Below are positions 34,836 to 43,230 of a DNA stretch of 64,000 bases, piece by piece. Under the pieces are notes generated by a model, which did not search any database, was not told where the DNA came from, and was given only the letters and a program-made list of their open reading frames with translations. Source of the stretch: Solidesulfovibrio fructosivorans JJ] (lineage in GTDB: Bacteria > Desulfobacterota > Desulfovibrionia > Desulfovibrionales > Desulfovibrionaceae); NCBI RefSeq assembly GCF_000179555.1, contig NZ_AECZ01000014.1, positions 1 to 64,000 of the forward strand, read 5' to 3'. A program made the position numbers and the translations under genes. Each line of letters starts with the position of its first letter. Position 1 is the first letter of the stretch.

Positions 34836-35207
34836 GTGGACAGGCTTTTTTTTGCCCTCGGCGCGCTCTCGGCGTGCATGGCCGTGATCGCGGGGGCGCT
34901 CGGCTCCCATGCCTTGAAGCACCGACTGGCCCCGGACATGCTGGCCGTGTTCGAGATCGGCGTGCGCTACCAGATGTATCACGCCCTGGCCCTGCTCGGG
35001 GTGGGGCTCGCATCCGCCAGGTGGGGCGGTGCATACATGGCCGTCGGCGGCTGGTGCTTCATCATCGGAACCTTTTTGTTTTCCGGGAGCATCTACCAAT
35101 TGAGCCTCACGAACACCAAGTTCCTCGGCATCGTCACGCCCATCGGCGGTGCCATCTGGATGATCGGATGGGTGTCGATCGCCTTGGGAGCGTTGCGGGC
35201 GAAGTGA
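34836..35207 (+). CDS. DUF423 family small membrane protein
   Basis: 123 residues from the GTG at 34836, which has GGAGG seven bases upstream (an ATG 30 bases earlier lacks one). Four transmembrane helices carry the family pattern GALGSHALKHRL, then YQMYHALALL and SGSIYQLSLT, and GGAIWMIGW. This is the DUF423/YgdD-type family of unknown function found across bacteria. It stands intact among gene remnants. Confidence 0.85.
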   Translation: MDRLFFALGALSACMAVIAGALGSHALKHRLAPDMLAVFEIGVRYQMYHALALLGVGLASARWGGAYMAVGGWCFIIGTFLFSGSIYQLSLTNTKFLGIVTPIGGAIWMIGWVSIALGALRAK

Positions 35208-35374
35208 GCTGGCTGGCTGGCTTGGCCGGCCTGATCGGGAAAAAGAGGGGTTACGGCGTGTGGTCGTTGCAGAGCGCTGTCACGAAGAACATGCCGCGGC
35301 ACCTGGACAAGGCGCCACTGACCTGCCGGTTTTCTTCGGACCAGTTCATTCTTGAGGGTGGCTCCTGGGTTTGA

Positions 35375-35570
35375 GTTGTTGCCGACCATCTGTGCGAAGG
35401 CGGCGACGTCGCGGCCGTGAGCAAGCCCATGGGCCACGCCAGCGTCAAAATGACCGTCGACCAGTATTACCACCTGCTCGGCGGCGAGAAACGGCGCACC
35501 ATCGCCAAGCTGCCGAGTCTGACGAAGTCGGAGAATATGCAGACTACGTCTGTCGCGGAACTTCCTTGAG
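35375..35570 (+). pseudogene. C-terminal remnant of a tyrosine recombinase
   Basis: The frame encodes CEGGDVAAVSKPMGHASVKM followed by TVDQYYHLLGGEKRR, the end of a phage-type integrase with the GH and tyrosine region. The upstream catalytic Arg and HxxR are gone and a stop precedes it at 35372. A short hairpin (CGCGGAAC/GTTCCGCG) surrounds its stop. It shows an earlier, now decayed mobile element about 1.4 kb outside the present tRNA-Pro island. The rest of 35208-35604 holds no gene I can support. Confidence 0.65.
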
Positions 35571-35604
35571 GGTTCCGCGGCCACGGACCCACCCGGCCTC
35601 TGCC

Positions 35605-36711
35605 TTATTTCTTGGCGAGGTCTTCTTCGACATACCGGGCAATGGCTTCCAGCAACGCGGCCCGAGGATAGGCGTTCTTGGTGTTGAGCGCGCGCAGCAG
35701 CCCCGTTTTCGTAAAAGGCATGGCCACGGCCAGGTGGTCGGCATTGGGGTATCCGAGCAGGGTGGCGCCCGGGTAAATCGCGTCGGACGCGATGACCAGA
35801 CCGTCGTTGAGGGGATCGGTCTTGGCGAGGATGTCGTAAAACGGTTTGAGGACCATGGACATTTCTTCGCGCGTTGCGAAGGCGGCCAAGGAATAGAACC
35901 GGATGCCAGATTGCATGGGATGTTCGGCTAAAAACCGTAACCGCCCCGGTCGGCGCAAACTGTCGATGGCCTCCGTATCGTTGCCGGGCGGGCATGAGGA
36001 CAGGGGCATGGATTCGACGAAGCGGATCAGGTCATCACTGAAGGTATCGGCCAGGGGAGAGCCGTTTATCGCCCCGGCCACGCTGACCACGGCCGCCGTG
36101 CGTGGGACCAGTTCCGGGTAGTCGACCAGGGCCTCCAGGACATCCACGGCCCCTTTGGAGTGGGTCACGAAGACGAGCTTGTCTTCCATGGGCAACGAAG
36201 CGACGGCATCGCGTATAATGACGGCATTATGCGCGCAGCTCAGCCGGCCACCGGTGTTGACCAAACTGGTGGCATAGCCCTGGCGTTCGACATTTGCCCG
36301 GGCGTCCTCAAAAAGGAGCGAACTTTGGGCAACGCATTGGGCAAGCAACCCGGGCACGAGCACTAACCGGAGGCCAGCCTTGGAGGGGGACATCGGCACA
36401 GGCAGGCCGGATGACGCGGGCTCTCCCGCCAAGCGCCATAGGACGCTGTCACCGTCAGCGGGACGGTTGCCGGGCAGCCCCGCCCCATGGTCAGCGATCA
36501 CAGCGGTCATTATTTCGCGAAAACGGGCGCGGCCATCGCGAATTCCCGCCTTGTCGGCGGGAGTCAGGACAGCCGCGGGCGAGGCATGGGCCACGGCGGT
36601 CACGTTCGGCTTGGCGCAGGCGGCGAGCAAGAGGGCCGGTCCCCCCATGATGAGCAACAAGGCCAGTGGACGAAGCAGGGACGGATGTGATTTTGCCATC
36701 AGTGAGTCCAT
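35605..36711 (-). CDS. Putative lipoprotein with alpha/beta-hydrolase (lipase-like) fold
   Basis: 368 residues. A signal sequence ends in a lipobox (LLLAAC, Cys about residue 31), so it should be lipid-anchored outside the inner membrane. The core has LRLVLVPGLLAQCV (oxyanion region) and a nucleophile elbow VTHSKGAVD, in which the consensus Gly-x-Ser-x-Gly reads His-Ser-Lys-Gly; a later VIASDAIYPG and NADHLAVAM could supply Asp and His. The start is uncertain between 36711 and 36699. Substrate unknown. Likely its own promoter lies in 36712-37001. Confidence 0.65.
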   Translation of the reverse strand: MDSLMAKSHPSLLRPLALLLIMGGPALLLAACAKPNVTAVAHASPAAVLTPADKAGIRDGRARFREIMTAVIADHGAGLPGNRPADGDSVLWRLAGEPASSGLPVPMSPSKAGLRLVLVPGLLAQCVAQSSLLFEDARANVERQGYATSLVNTGGRLSCAHNAVIIRDAVASLPMEDKLVFVTHSKGAVDVLEALVDYPELVPRTAAVVSVAGAINGSPLADTFSDDLIRFVESMPLSSCPPGNDTEAIDSLRRPGRLRFLAEHPMQSGIRFYSLAAFATREEMSMVLKPFYDILAKTDPLNDGLVIASDAIYPGATLLGYPNADHLAVAMPFTKTGLLRALNTKNAYPRAALLEAIARYVEEDLAKK

Positions 36712-37001
36712 TTCCCCGGCAGAGTGCCTGATTTTGAGATCGATGGGCGGCTTCGAGGAACGAAAAGAAGAGGCCGGCCGCACCTCCTCCGGCGGTTTTA
36801 TACGATATCCGAGACTTCCACGCTACCACGCTTCCGCGCGGGGCGGCGACATCGGGAGGGAGCAGTGAGGTCACCGCACCTAGGGCGCCCCCTGACCGCA
36901 GGGTAATGGGTCGTCCCGGATAACCATTCCCCAGCAATCCCAGGCCAAGAGGTTATCCCCCCGGTTATCCAACAGAAAAAGGGCCTACGGTTGTTCACCG
37001 C

Positions 37002-37066
37002 AAGCCCTTGAAATAACTGGTCGGGATGAGAGGATTTGAACCTCCGACCCCCTGAACCCCATTCAG
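37002..37066 (-). repeat. Left attachment repeat (tRNA-Pro 3' half)
   Basis: Identical to 50336-50400. It ends in CTGAACCCCATTCAG, the anticodon stem-loop dyad, a usual crossover site of tyrosine recombinases, and carries the tRNA 3' end with CCA. After it the sequence departs from a tRNA (TTCAAGCG), so this copy cannot make a tRNA. A terminator hairpin at 36981-37007 before it is retained through wobble pairs. Confidence 0.9.
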
Positions 37067-37394
37067 TTCAAGCGCCTTTCCCGCAGTTTCCCAAATCATC
37101 CCAAACATGTTGACATCACTGCCTTCTTGGGCGATCCACTCTTACCGGTCTTTCCCTCGAAATACCCCCCTTTCACATAAAAAGTGGGGACAGAGTGGGG
37201 ACAGAATGAGAGAGAAATCGACCCCCTGATTGTCGAACACCAAATCAGGGACCGCCCCCCCGGGCAGGAATCGCGGAGTGGGGACCGCGTTGAAATTGTT
37301 TCTTAATCTGGTCGAGCACACTGGGAAATAGGGCCAAAACGGGGGCCGATCCAAATTCATAGGATAAATTACAAGCCCAGGGGCGAGCACAATC
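37067..37394. other. Left end of island, between att and integrase
   Basis: 328 bp with no gene. It holds two tandem GTGGGGACAG motifs (37184-37193 and 37195-37204) also present at the right end, a related AGTGGGGACCG at about 37278, and an 8-bp inverted repeat CCCTGATT/AATCAGGG (37224-37231, 37243-37250). These are candidate arm-type integrase or excisionase sites and integrase promoter control. Confidence 0.55.
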
Positions 37395-38636
37395 ATGCAA
37401 TGGACCAAAACCAGTTTCCCGGGCGTGCGCTATCGGGAACACCCTGAACGCAAGCACGGTATCAAGCCGGATCGGTATTTCGCCATTCGCTACCAGGCGG
37501 ACGGGAAACGCCGCGAGGAAGGCCTAGGCTGGGGCTCCGAGGGTTGGACCGCTCAAAAAGCCGCCGTGGTCCTGGCCGGCCTCAAAAAGGCCCATGTGAC
37601 CGGCGAGGGGCCGAAGACACTTCAAGCCAAGCGGGACATCGAAAAGGCCCGGGAGGAAGCCGAGGCCCGGGAAAAGGCTGTTCAGGAAGCCGAAGCCGTC
37701 ACCTTCGGTTTCATCTTCGAAGGCGTCTACCTGGAACACGCCCGGCAGAACAAAAAGCCGAACACCGTCCAGACCGAACAGGGCCTTTTTCGGAAGTGGC
37801 TCGGGCCGGTCATTGGCGACGTGCCCCTGAAAGACATTTCCCCGTTCCATCTGGAGCGGATCAGGAAAAACATTGCCGCCGCCGGCCTATCGGCCAGAAG
37901 CGCGCATTATGCCCTTTGCGTCGTGCGCCAAGTCTTCAACTTCGCCCGTGACCACGACATGACCGATTGCGTCTCCCCCACCTGCAAGGTCAAGGCTCCA
38001 AAGACCGACAACCGACGTCTTCGATTCCTGACCCATGAAGAAGCGGACAAACTGCTAGAGCACGTGGCCAAGCGGAGTCACGAGCTACACGCCATTTCTC
38101 TGGTCTCGCTGCACTGCGGCCTTCGAGCCGGGGAAATCTTCAACCTCACATGGTCGGACGTGGACTTCGACCGCGAAACGCTCACCCTTCGGGATACCAA
38201 AAACGGCCGGACCCGCATCGCCTACATGACGGGTCAAGTCCGGGGAATGCTCGCGGCCAGGGTCAAGGGCGGACCAGGGGACCCGGTCTTTCCCGGCCGG
38301 GGAGGCGTTCGCCGCTCCTACGTCTCCAACGCCTTCGAACGCGCGGTCAAGGACCTCGGCTTCAACGAGGGCATCACGGATTCCCGCCAAAAAGTGGTCT
38401 TCCATTCCTTGCGCCACACCTTCGCGTCTTGGCTGGTCGAACAGGGAACGGACCTCTACAGCGTCAAGGAGCTTATGGGACACCGCACCCTGTCCATGAC
38501 GGAACGTTACAGCCACCTTTCCCCGGACAGCCTGCGCCGGGCCGTCAAAGGGCTTGAGGCCGGCATTGCGGCCAAGAGCGAAGAACCCCAGGTGCTGACC
38601 ATGGGTGATGCGCCCAAAAGGCGGAAGACCTCATGA
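37395..38636 (+). CDS. int: Tyrosine-recombinase integrase of the island
   Basis: 413 residues. An N-terminal arm-binding domain (about 1-75) is followed by a Lys/Glu-rich helix (76-105), a core-binding SAM-like domain (about 105-200), then the catalytic domain. The catalytic Arg is in HCGLRAGEIFNLTW, HxxR is HSLRHTFASW, and the Tyr is in GHRTLSMTERYSHL. All are intact, so it should still be active. It lies 330 bp inside the left att repeat and points inward. Its stop overlaps the ATG of the Fic gene (ATGA), an unusual coupling. Confidence 0.95.
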   Translation: MQWTKTSFPGVRYREHPERKHGIKPDRYFAIRYQADGKRREEGLGWGSEGWTAQKAAVVLAGLKKAHVTGEGPKTLQAKRDIEKAREEAEAREKAVQEAEAVTFGFIFEGVYLEHARQNKKPNTVQTEQGLFRKWLGPVIGDVPLKDISPFHLERIRKNIAAAGLSARSAHYALCVVRQVFNFARDHDMTDCVSPTCKVKAPKTDNRRLRFLTHEEADKLLEHVAKRSHELHAISLVSLHCGLRAGEIFNLTWSDVDFDRETLTLRDTKNGRTRIAYMTGQVRGMLAARVKGGPGDPVFPGRGGVRRSYVSNAFERAVKDLGFNEGITDSRQKVVFHSLRHTFASWLVEQGTDLYSVKELMGHRTLSMTERYSHLSPDSLRRAVKGLEAGIAAKSEEPQVLTMGDAPKRRKTS

Positions 38637-39856
38637 AGCCCGAGGCATTCACGGAACAAGCCGCCGGCCGGGTCATCCGCGTCGGTCAAGGCGAAGTCGC
38701 CTATCACGCTTTCGTCCCCGCCCCATTGCCGCCGGCGCTTACCTTGGATCCGGATTTGATTTTGACCCTTTCCGATGCGGATCGGGCTTTGGGTGAACTG
38801 GCAGGGCTTGGCCGGGCAATCGCCAATCCGTCCTTGCTTGTCCGCCCGTTCATGCGCCAGGAAGCCGTCCTGTCTTCCCGTATCGAGGGCACGCAAGCCG
38901 ACCTGGCCGACCTCTACGGGTATGAGGCCGGACAACTTCTGTTGCCGGGCGTGCGCCCGCGCAAACAGGCGTCTGACGTGCGGGAGGTGTTCAACTATGT
39001 CCAGGCCATGGAATATGGCCTGGAACGCTTGGAGACCTTGCCACTCAGTCAGCGGCTTATCCGCGAGGTCCACGCCAGACTCATGGACGGCGTGCGCGGG
39101 GACACGGCCACGCCCGGCGAGTTTCGCCGCTCGCAAAACTGGATAGGCCCGCCCGGCTGTCTGCTTGCCCAAGCGAGTTATGTGCCGCCGCCCGTTCCCG
39201 AGATGGCCGAAGCCCTGGACGCCCTTGAAAAATACCTTCACGAAGGAAGCGCTTATCCGCCCCTGGTGCGGCTGGCCTGCATTCACTACCAGTTCGAGGC
39301 CATCCACCCGTTTATTGACGGCAACGGGCGCGTGGGCCGGTTGCTCGTGCCCCTGCTTATGGTCTCGTGGGGGCTCCTGCCACATCCGCTTTTGTATCTG
39401 AGCGTCTACTTCGAGCGCCGTCGGGAAGACTATTACCGGCTACTCATGGCTGTCAGCACCCATGGCGATTGGCGGGCCTGGACCTCCTTTTTCCTGCAAG
39501 GTGTAGCCGCCCAGGCTCGGGACGCCGTTGCCCGAGCCAAGCGGTTGCAGGACCTGCAAGCCGACTGGCGGGACGCCCTGCAAAGGAAGAGAGCCTCGGC
39601 CCTGGTCCTTCGTCTGGCCGATGCCCTCTTTGAACGCCCGATCCTGACCATCCCTGTAGCCGCCGAGGTCCTGAGCACGTCCTATCCCTCGGCTAAGGCG
39701 GCCGTTGCCAAACTGGAGGCCATCGGCGCGTTGCGCCAAGTGGCTGCCGAAGGAACGGCCAAAACCTATGAAGCTGCGAGAATCCTGGACATCGTCACGG
39801 GCGAGGACGAATCCGAGGACGCTATGCAGATTAAAGAAATCGGCCAAAAACTTTAA
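38633..39856 (+). CDS. Fic family protein (AMPylation-type) with winged-helix tail
   Basis: 407 residues. The Fic active site HPFIDGNGRVGR (His about residue 225) is complete. An N-terminal inhibitory helix motif, SSRIEGTQ (about 82-89), matches the (S/T)xxxE(G/N) of class II Fic proteins, which blocks ATP until displaced. The C-terminus (about 330-395) is a winged-helix region (TIPVAAEVLSTSYPSAKAAV). Fic enzymes transfer AMP or other groups to target proteins. In mobile elements they can serve as toxins or regulators. Because it is translationally coupled to the integrase, its level should follow that of the recombinase. Confidence 0.9.
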   Translation: MKPEAFTEQAAGRVIRVGQGEVAYHAFVPAPLPPALTLDPDLILTLSDADRALGELAGLGRAIANPSLLVRPFMRQEAVLSSRIEGTQADLADLYGYEAGQLLLPGVRPRKQASDVREVFNYVQAMEYGLERLETLPLSQRLIREVHARLMDGVRGDTATPGEFRRSQNWIGPPGCLLAQASYVPPPVPEMAEALDALEKYLHEGSAYPPLVRLACIHYQFEAIHPFIDGNGRVGRLLVPLLMVSWGLLPHPLLYLSVYFERRREDYYRLLMAVSTHGDWRAWTSFFLQGVAAQARDAVARAKRLQDLQADWRDALQRKRASALVLRLADALFERPILTIPVAAEVLSTSYPSAKAAVAKLEAIGALRQVAAEGTAKTYEAARILDIVTGEDESEDAMQIKEIGQKL

Positions 39857-40006
39857 TCAAATCCGAATACATTAAAGAGGCCTTTAACCAGACATCGCCC
39901 GACTGTTCCCCGGCCTAGACCCGGCCTCGCGAACCGGGTCGAAAAGCCGTTTTCCTGGACGGCTTGGCCGGGGGATCATTACAGGAGCAAGCGACAGGAG
40001 GCTTGA

Positions 40007-40534
40007 ATGGATATTGAGGTAAACTTTGAAACCATACTAAAAGACACTTTTTCTCTTTCATTCAAAGGAATCAGCTTTGTATTCCCGCAGATACCCACAC
40101 TATTGAATAAATTTTCCTCAGAAAATGGCAATCACATAGCGCATATAATGGCCAAAAGCTGCCTCATATCAACTGCGTCATTTCCAAAAATAGACCAAGT
40201 CTCATTAAGAAGAAAGGCTGCCACCCTCATGACCCTTGAGATGCTCACGAAAGCAACAAACATCAACAACATCATAATGGATATAGAAACTTTAAGATCA
40301 CTTCTAGATGAACCGCCACTAAGTATAGACGAGCTTTATAGAATCATAACAAAGCTTTCAAGGCGAGGTATTATATCTGGGCTTACTCTTTTTTATCTTC
40401 ACGAAATGAATGAAGCACACCGTAAAAACTTAACGAAACATGAGCCAAGCATAAATAGCGCAATTTTTTTTGCACAGGAAAAAATCAAGGAGGAGCAGAT
40501 TGACACATCTGAAGATAAAAAAACAGTACCCTGA
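40007..40534 (+). CDS. Unknown low-GC island protein, first of an overlapping pair
   Basis: 175 residues, no motif I recognise and no membrane segment. Predicted mostly helical, with a Lys/Glu-rich, probably disordered C-terminus (EKIKEEQIDTSEDKK). AGGAGG lies about eight bases before the ATG. Base composition is far more AT-rich than the integrase, Fic or primase genes, so it has a separate origin. It overlaps the next gene by 35 bases. A two-gene operon of this sort within an island could be a toxin-antitoxin or defence pair, but there is no sequence evidence for that. Confidence 0.65.
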   Translation: MDIEVNFETILKDTFSLSFKGISFVFPQIPTLLNKFSSENGNHIAHIMAKSCLISTASFPKIDQVSLRRKAATLMTLEMLTKATNINNIIMDIETLRSLLDEPPLSIDELYRIITKLSRRGIISGLTLFYLHEMNEAHRKNLTKHEPSINSAIFFAQEKIKEEQIDTSEDKKTVP

Positions 40535-40910
40535 AAACGATAAAAGTATATGGAAGCATTGGAATCAATACAAGTCCGTCTCTCACCTATGGCTGGCAGA
40601 GTATATTCTGAGAGAAGAAATAAAACACCACACAGAATCTTCAACATACAATTTTCCATTTTCTGGCCTCATGCGCAAAGGAAACTACCTAAAATTTTTA
40701 AAAATCGCTGAATATTATAGGAGTTTTGGAGAGACATTTCAGTTTCGCAGGAGAAATTCCTACTCGCAAAAAAATTACTTTGCTCAAGGTGAAGCATGGC
40801 GACATTCGCCAGAGCTCGACCTTCCCGGCACACCTTTAATCGACAATGAAAAAAATTACTCGGACCTTTTTGAACTAATAGAACGCTGGAATAACAGACA
40901 AAGTACGTAA
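40500..40910 (+). CDS. Unknown low-GC island protein, second of the pair (TTG start)
   Basis: 136 residues from a TTG at 40500. That start is chosen because AAGGAGGAG lies at the correct distance inside the preceding gene; an upstream ATG at 40470 lacks a site. The protein is basic, with many Tyr, Trp and Phe (WKHWNQYKSVSHLW, FLKIAEYYRSFGETFQF), fitting a compact nucleic-acid or peptide-binding domain. Not recognised. The 35-base overlap means coupled translation with the 175-residue protein. Confidence 0.6.
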   Translation: MTHLKIKKQYPENDKSIWKHWNQYKSVSHLWLAEYILREEIKHHTESSTYNFPFSGLMRKGNYLKFLKIAEYYRSFGETFQFRRRNSYSQKNYFAQGEAWRHSPELDLPGTPLIDNEKNYSDLFELIERWNNRQST

Positions 40911-40993
40911 AAACATTACTTACCGCGCTCACAGAGCACTAAGTGCAATAGGCGCGCAGTAAATTTTCAACCCTGCACTTCTATGTTTTCCCA

Positions 40994-41022
40994 GGGACAA
41001 CCTGATGATTGGAGGTTGTCCC
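40994..41022 (+). promoter_or_regulatory. Perfect hairpin holding the ribosome-binding site of the HTH gene
   Basis: A 10-bp perfect inverted repeat: GGGACAACCT (40994-41003) and AGGTTGTCCC (41013-41022), with a nine-base loop. The right arm and loop end contain GGAGG, and the ATG at 41023 follows directly. As RNA it would hide the ribosome site; as DNA it would be a dyad operator centred on the start of the gene. Either would make the HTH gene autoregulated or switchable. Confidence 0.6.
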
Positions 41023-41256
41023 ATGTCACACGACTCCACCGTCACTGACTTCCTTGCCGACTTCGAACGGGAATGCCCGCCCCTGGTGCGCCGCACCGAA
41101 CTGAAACAGTACGGCTTCCCGCTCACGCCTCAGACCCTCGCCAATCTCGCGGCCTTAAAGCAAGGCCCCCCACTCTTCAAAGTCGCCGGCCGTGCCTGCT
41201 ACCGCCGCGCGGACCTTGTCCAGTTCCTCAAGGAACGCACCACCAGGGCTTTATAG
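41023..41256 (+). CDS. Small HTH protein, AlpA/excisionase-like
   Basis: 77 residues. The core VRRTELKQYGFPLTPQTLANL then GPPLFKVAGRACYRRADLVQFL is a MerR/excisionase-type winged helix as in the AlpA and Xis proteins of P4-like elements. The GGAGG ribosome site lies within a perfect hairpin. Typical roles are integrase or excision control and activation of the replication genes which begin 85 bases downstream. Confidence 0.72.
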   Translation: MSHDSTVTDFLADFERECPPLVRRTELKQYGFPLTPQTLANLAALKQGPPLFKVAGRACYRRADLVQFLKERTTRAL

Positions 41257-41341
41257 CCACTGACCGGAAGGAAACCCCGCCCTCTCAATACGCACGGCAG
41301 GGGCAAAACCTGCAATTCTCGCAAGCCCTGGAGCATGGCTA

Positions 41342-42916
41342 ATGGCCGGACCATCAAAGAAAGACCCCCAGGAAGCGGCCCGCCGGGCCTCGGCGCGGGC
41401 CGACGCGGGGAAAGCGAAGCACGCCAAACCACCAACCAAGCCGAAAGCCGTAGTCTTCACGCCCAAAGAGCTATGGCGCGCCGTGTCCGAGGAAGAGGAA
41501 GTGGGGCTGGCCACTCTCGGGGTGAAGGCCCTGAAGCAGCACTTCGCCTACGACATGCAACGCGGCGTATTCCTCGAACTGACTCCGGGCGGCGGCTACT
41601 TTGCCGAGGACCATGCCGGGCAAATCAAGGTGGCGCTGCAACAGGTCTTGCGGCCTCAGCTTGAGCAACAAAGGGAAGCCCTCGCCCAAGAGGCCTATCG
41701 AACGGACAACTCCAAAGAGACGCGGGGCCAAGCCGAAGCCTCCCGGAAAAAGTACGTTTCCGCGCTCAAGCGTCTGTCCAACAAGCACAGCCTGGACAAT
41801 ATCACGGCCTTGATGCGCACAGGTCGGGACTCCCTGGCCAGGGACAACGCCGACTTCGACCGTAACCCGTGGGCGCTGCACTGCCTCAATTGCCGCATAG
41901 ACCTTCGAACCGGCCAAGACCGCGAAGGCCAACTTGGGGACATGAGCACCAAGTATTGCCAGACCGTATGGCGCGGCCTGCAATATGAGCATCCCGCTTG
42001 GAACGCCTACATGGCGAGTCTGCTTCCCGCCGACATGGCCGAGTACCTACAGCACTTCGTCGGCTACGCCATCACGGGTATCCAGCGGAAAGCCTTTGCC
42101 CTCTTCTACAGCAAATTTAGTGACTCGGGGAAGACGCTCCTTCTGGAGACGTTCAAAAGCGTCTTCGGCAACTATGCGGGGATGCTCCCCGCCGCGCTGC
42201 TTATGGAAGACAAAAAAGGCAAGGGGCTTGGCCCCACGCCCGAACTGGCCGAACTGCAAGGGCTGCGGCTGGCCTTCCTGTCCGAGTCGGGCAAGGCGGA
42301 TAGTTTTAATGTGGCCCGGTTGAAGTGGCTATCCGGCGGCGACACCCTTGTGGCTAGGGGCCTTTTCGCCAAGCCCGTCAGCTTCGAGCCCATGCACACG
42401 CTCTTTTTGGCGAGCAACCACTTGGCCCGGATCGGCATTGATGAAGACGCCCTATGGGGGCGCATTCACGTCTTCAAGTTCCCCTACGCCTTCAAGGACA
42501 ACCCCGCCAAGCCGCACGAAAGGCCCATCAACCCAGACCTCAAGGACCAGTTGCGCCAGGAGGAGGTCAAAAGCGCCATCCTGGCCTGGGCCGTCCGGGG
42601 ATGCCTTGCCTGGCAAAAGAACGGGCAGAAATTCAACCCGCCGCTGTCGTCCCGCGAAGCCTTGGAAACTTACCGGCTTAACGAAGATTACGTGGAAAGT
42701 TTTGTCCGCGCCCGCTGTCTGATCGGCAAGGAACACCGCGAGCAAGCCAAGCCGCTGCATGAAGCCTACTCGCAATGGCATGTTGAGGAGTTCGGTTCAA
42801 ACTCCAAGCCATTGGGAAGACGTAAATTTTGCGAAGCCATGGCCGGAAAGTTCGAGAAAGACGACGACGGCCGGTACCACTACTACCTCGGGCTTCAGCT
42901 GAAAAGCTCATTTTGA
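41342..42916 (+). CDS. D5/SF3-type helicase of the island replication module
   Basis: 524 residues. The C-terminal half matches phage/plasmid primase-helicases of the D5 family. D5-N is represented by WALHCLNCRIDLRTG and the TKYC...YEHPAWNAYMASLLP region. A nucleotide-binding loop YSKFSDSGKTLLLE follows, then LRLAFLSESGKADSFNVARLKWLSGGDTLVARGLF and TLFLASNHLARI with ALWGRIHVFKF. The P-loop is non-canonical: the first glycine of GxxxxGKT is lysine. No primase motifs are seen in the N-terminal half, and priming is on the separate protein at 43231. GC content is high, unlike the preceding pair. Confidence 0.82.
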   Translation: MAGPSKKDPQEAARRASARADAGKAKHAKPPTKPKAVVFTPKELWRAVSEEEEVGLATLGVKALKQHFAYDMQRGVFLELTPGGGYFAEDHAGQIKVALQQVLRPQLEQQREALAQEAYRTDNSKETRGQAEASRKKYVSALKRLSNKHSLDNITALMRTGRDSLARDNADFDRNPWALHCLNCRIDLRTGQDREGQLGDMSTKYCQTVWRGLQYEHPAWNAYMASLLPADMAEYLQHFVGYAITGIQRKAFALFYSKFSDSGKTLLLETFKSVFGNYAGMLPAALLMEDKKGKGLGPTPELAELQGLRLAFLSESGKADSFNVARLKWLSGGDTLVARGLFAKPVSFEPMHTLFLASNHLARIGIDEDALWGRIHVFKFPYAFKDNPAKPHERPINPDLKDQLRQEEVKSAILAWAVRGCLAWQKNGQKFNPPLSSREALETYRLNEDYVESFVRARCLIGKEHREQAKPLHEAYSQWHVEEFGSNSKPLGRRKFCEAMAGKFEKDDDGRYHYYLGLQLKSSF

Positions 42917-43230
42917 TGGAGAATCCAATAAAATATCATATAATTACCATACATGCAGAGAAAAAAAGGACACAGAATATCGGACTTCGACTCTCGAAGT
43001 CTCGCAAAAAGTCGCTCAAGAAAATCAAATACATCGAGACTTCGTCTTTCTCTTATTTCTCCTATAGGAGAAATAAAGAGGAAAAAGGGGGTGGTATATA
43101 TATAAGAAAGGGGTGCGCAACTCTCGAATGTCGCAGATTCATAAAAAACAGTAGGTTAAGCCCTCGGGCTTTCAACAGTCGCGTTTGCCGTCGCGGCCTC
43201 ATTTTGCCCGGAATTTGAGGTAACAGGCTT
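42917..43230. other. AT-rich gap with palindromes, candidate origin of replication
   Basis: 314 bp without a convincing gene, between helicase and primase. It contains a 24-bp perfect palindrome centred at 43064/43065 (half TTATTTCTCCTA, 43053-43076), an inverted pair CGAAGTCTCG (42995-43004) and CGAGACTTCG (43035-43044), further TCTCGAA/TCG-rich repeats, and the AT runs TATATATATAA. Palindromes plus short repeats next to helicase and primase genes are what a satellite replication origin would look like. Confidence 0.5.

Noticed and set aside
37011-37066. Second tRNA-Pro
   Set aside because: Only the 3' half is present; the sequence departs at the anticodon stem, so it is an attachment-site copy.
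37184-37204. CRISPR repeats
   Set aside because: Two 10-base units with a one-base spacer cannot be a CRISPR array, and no cas gene is present anywhere in the window.
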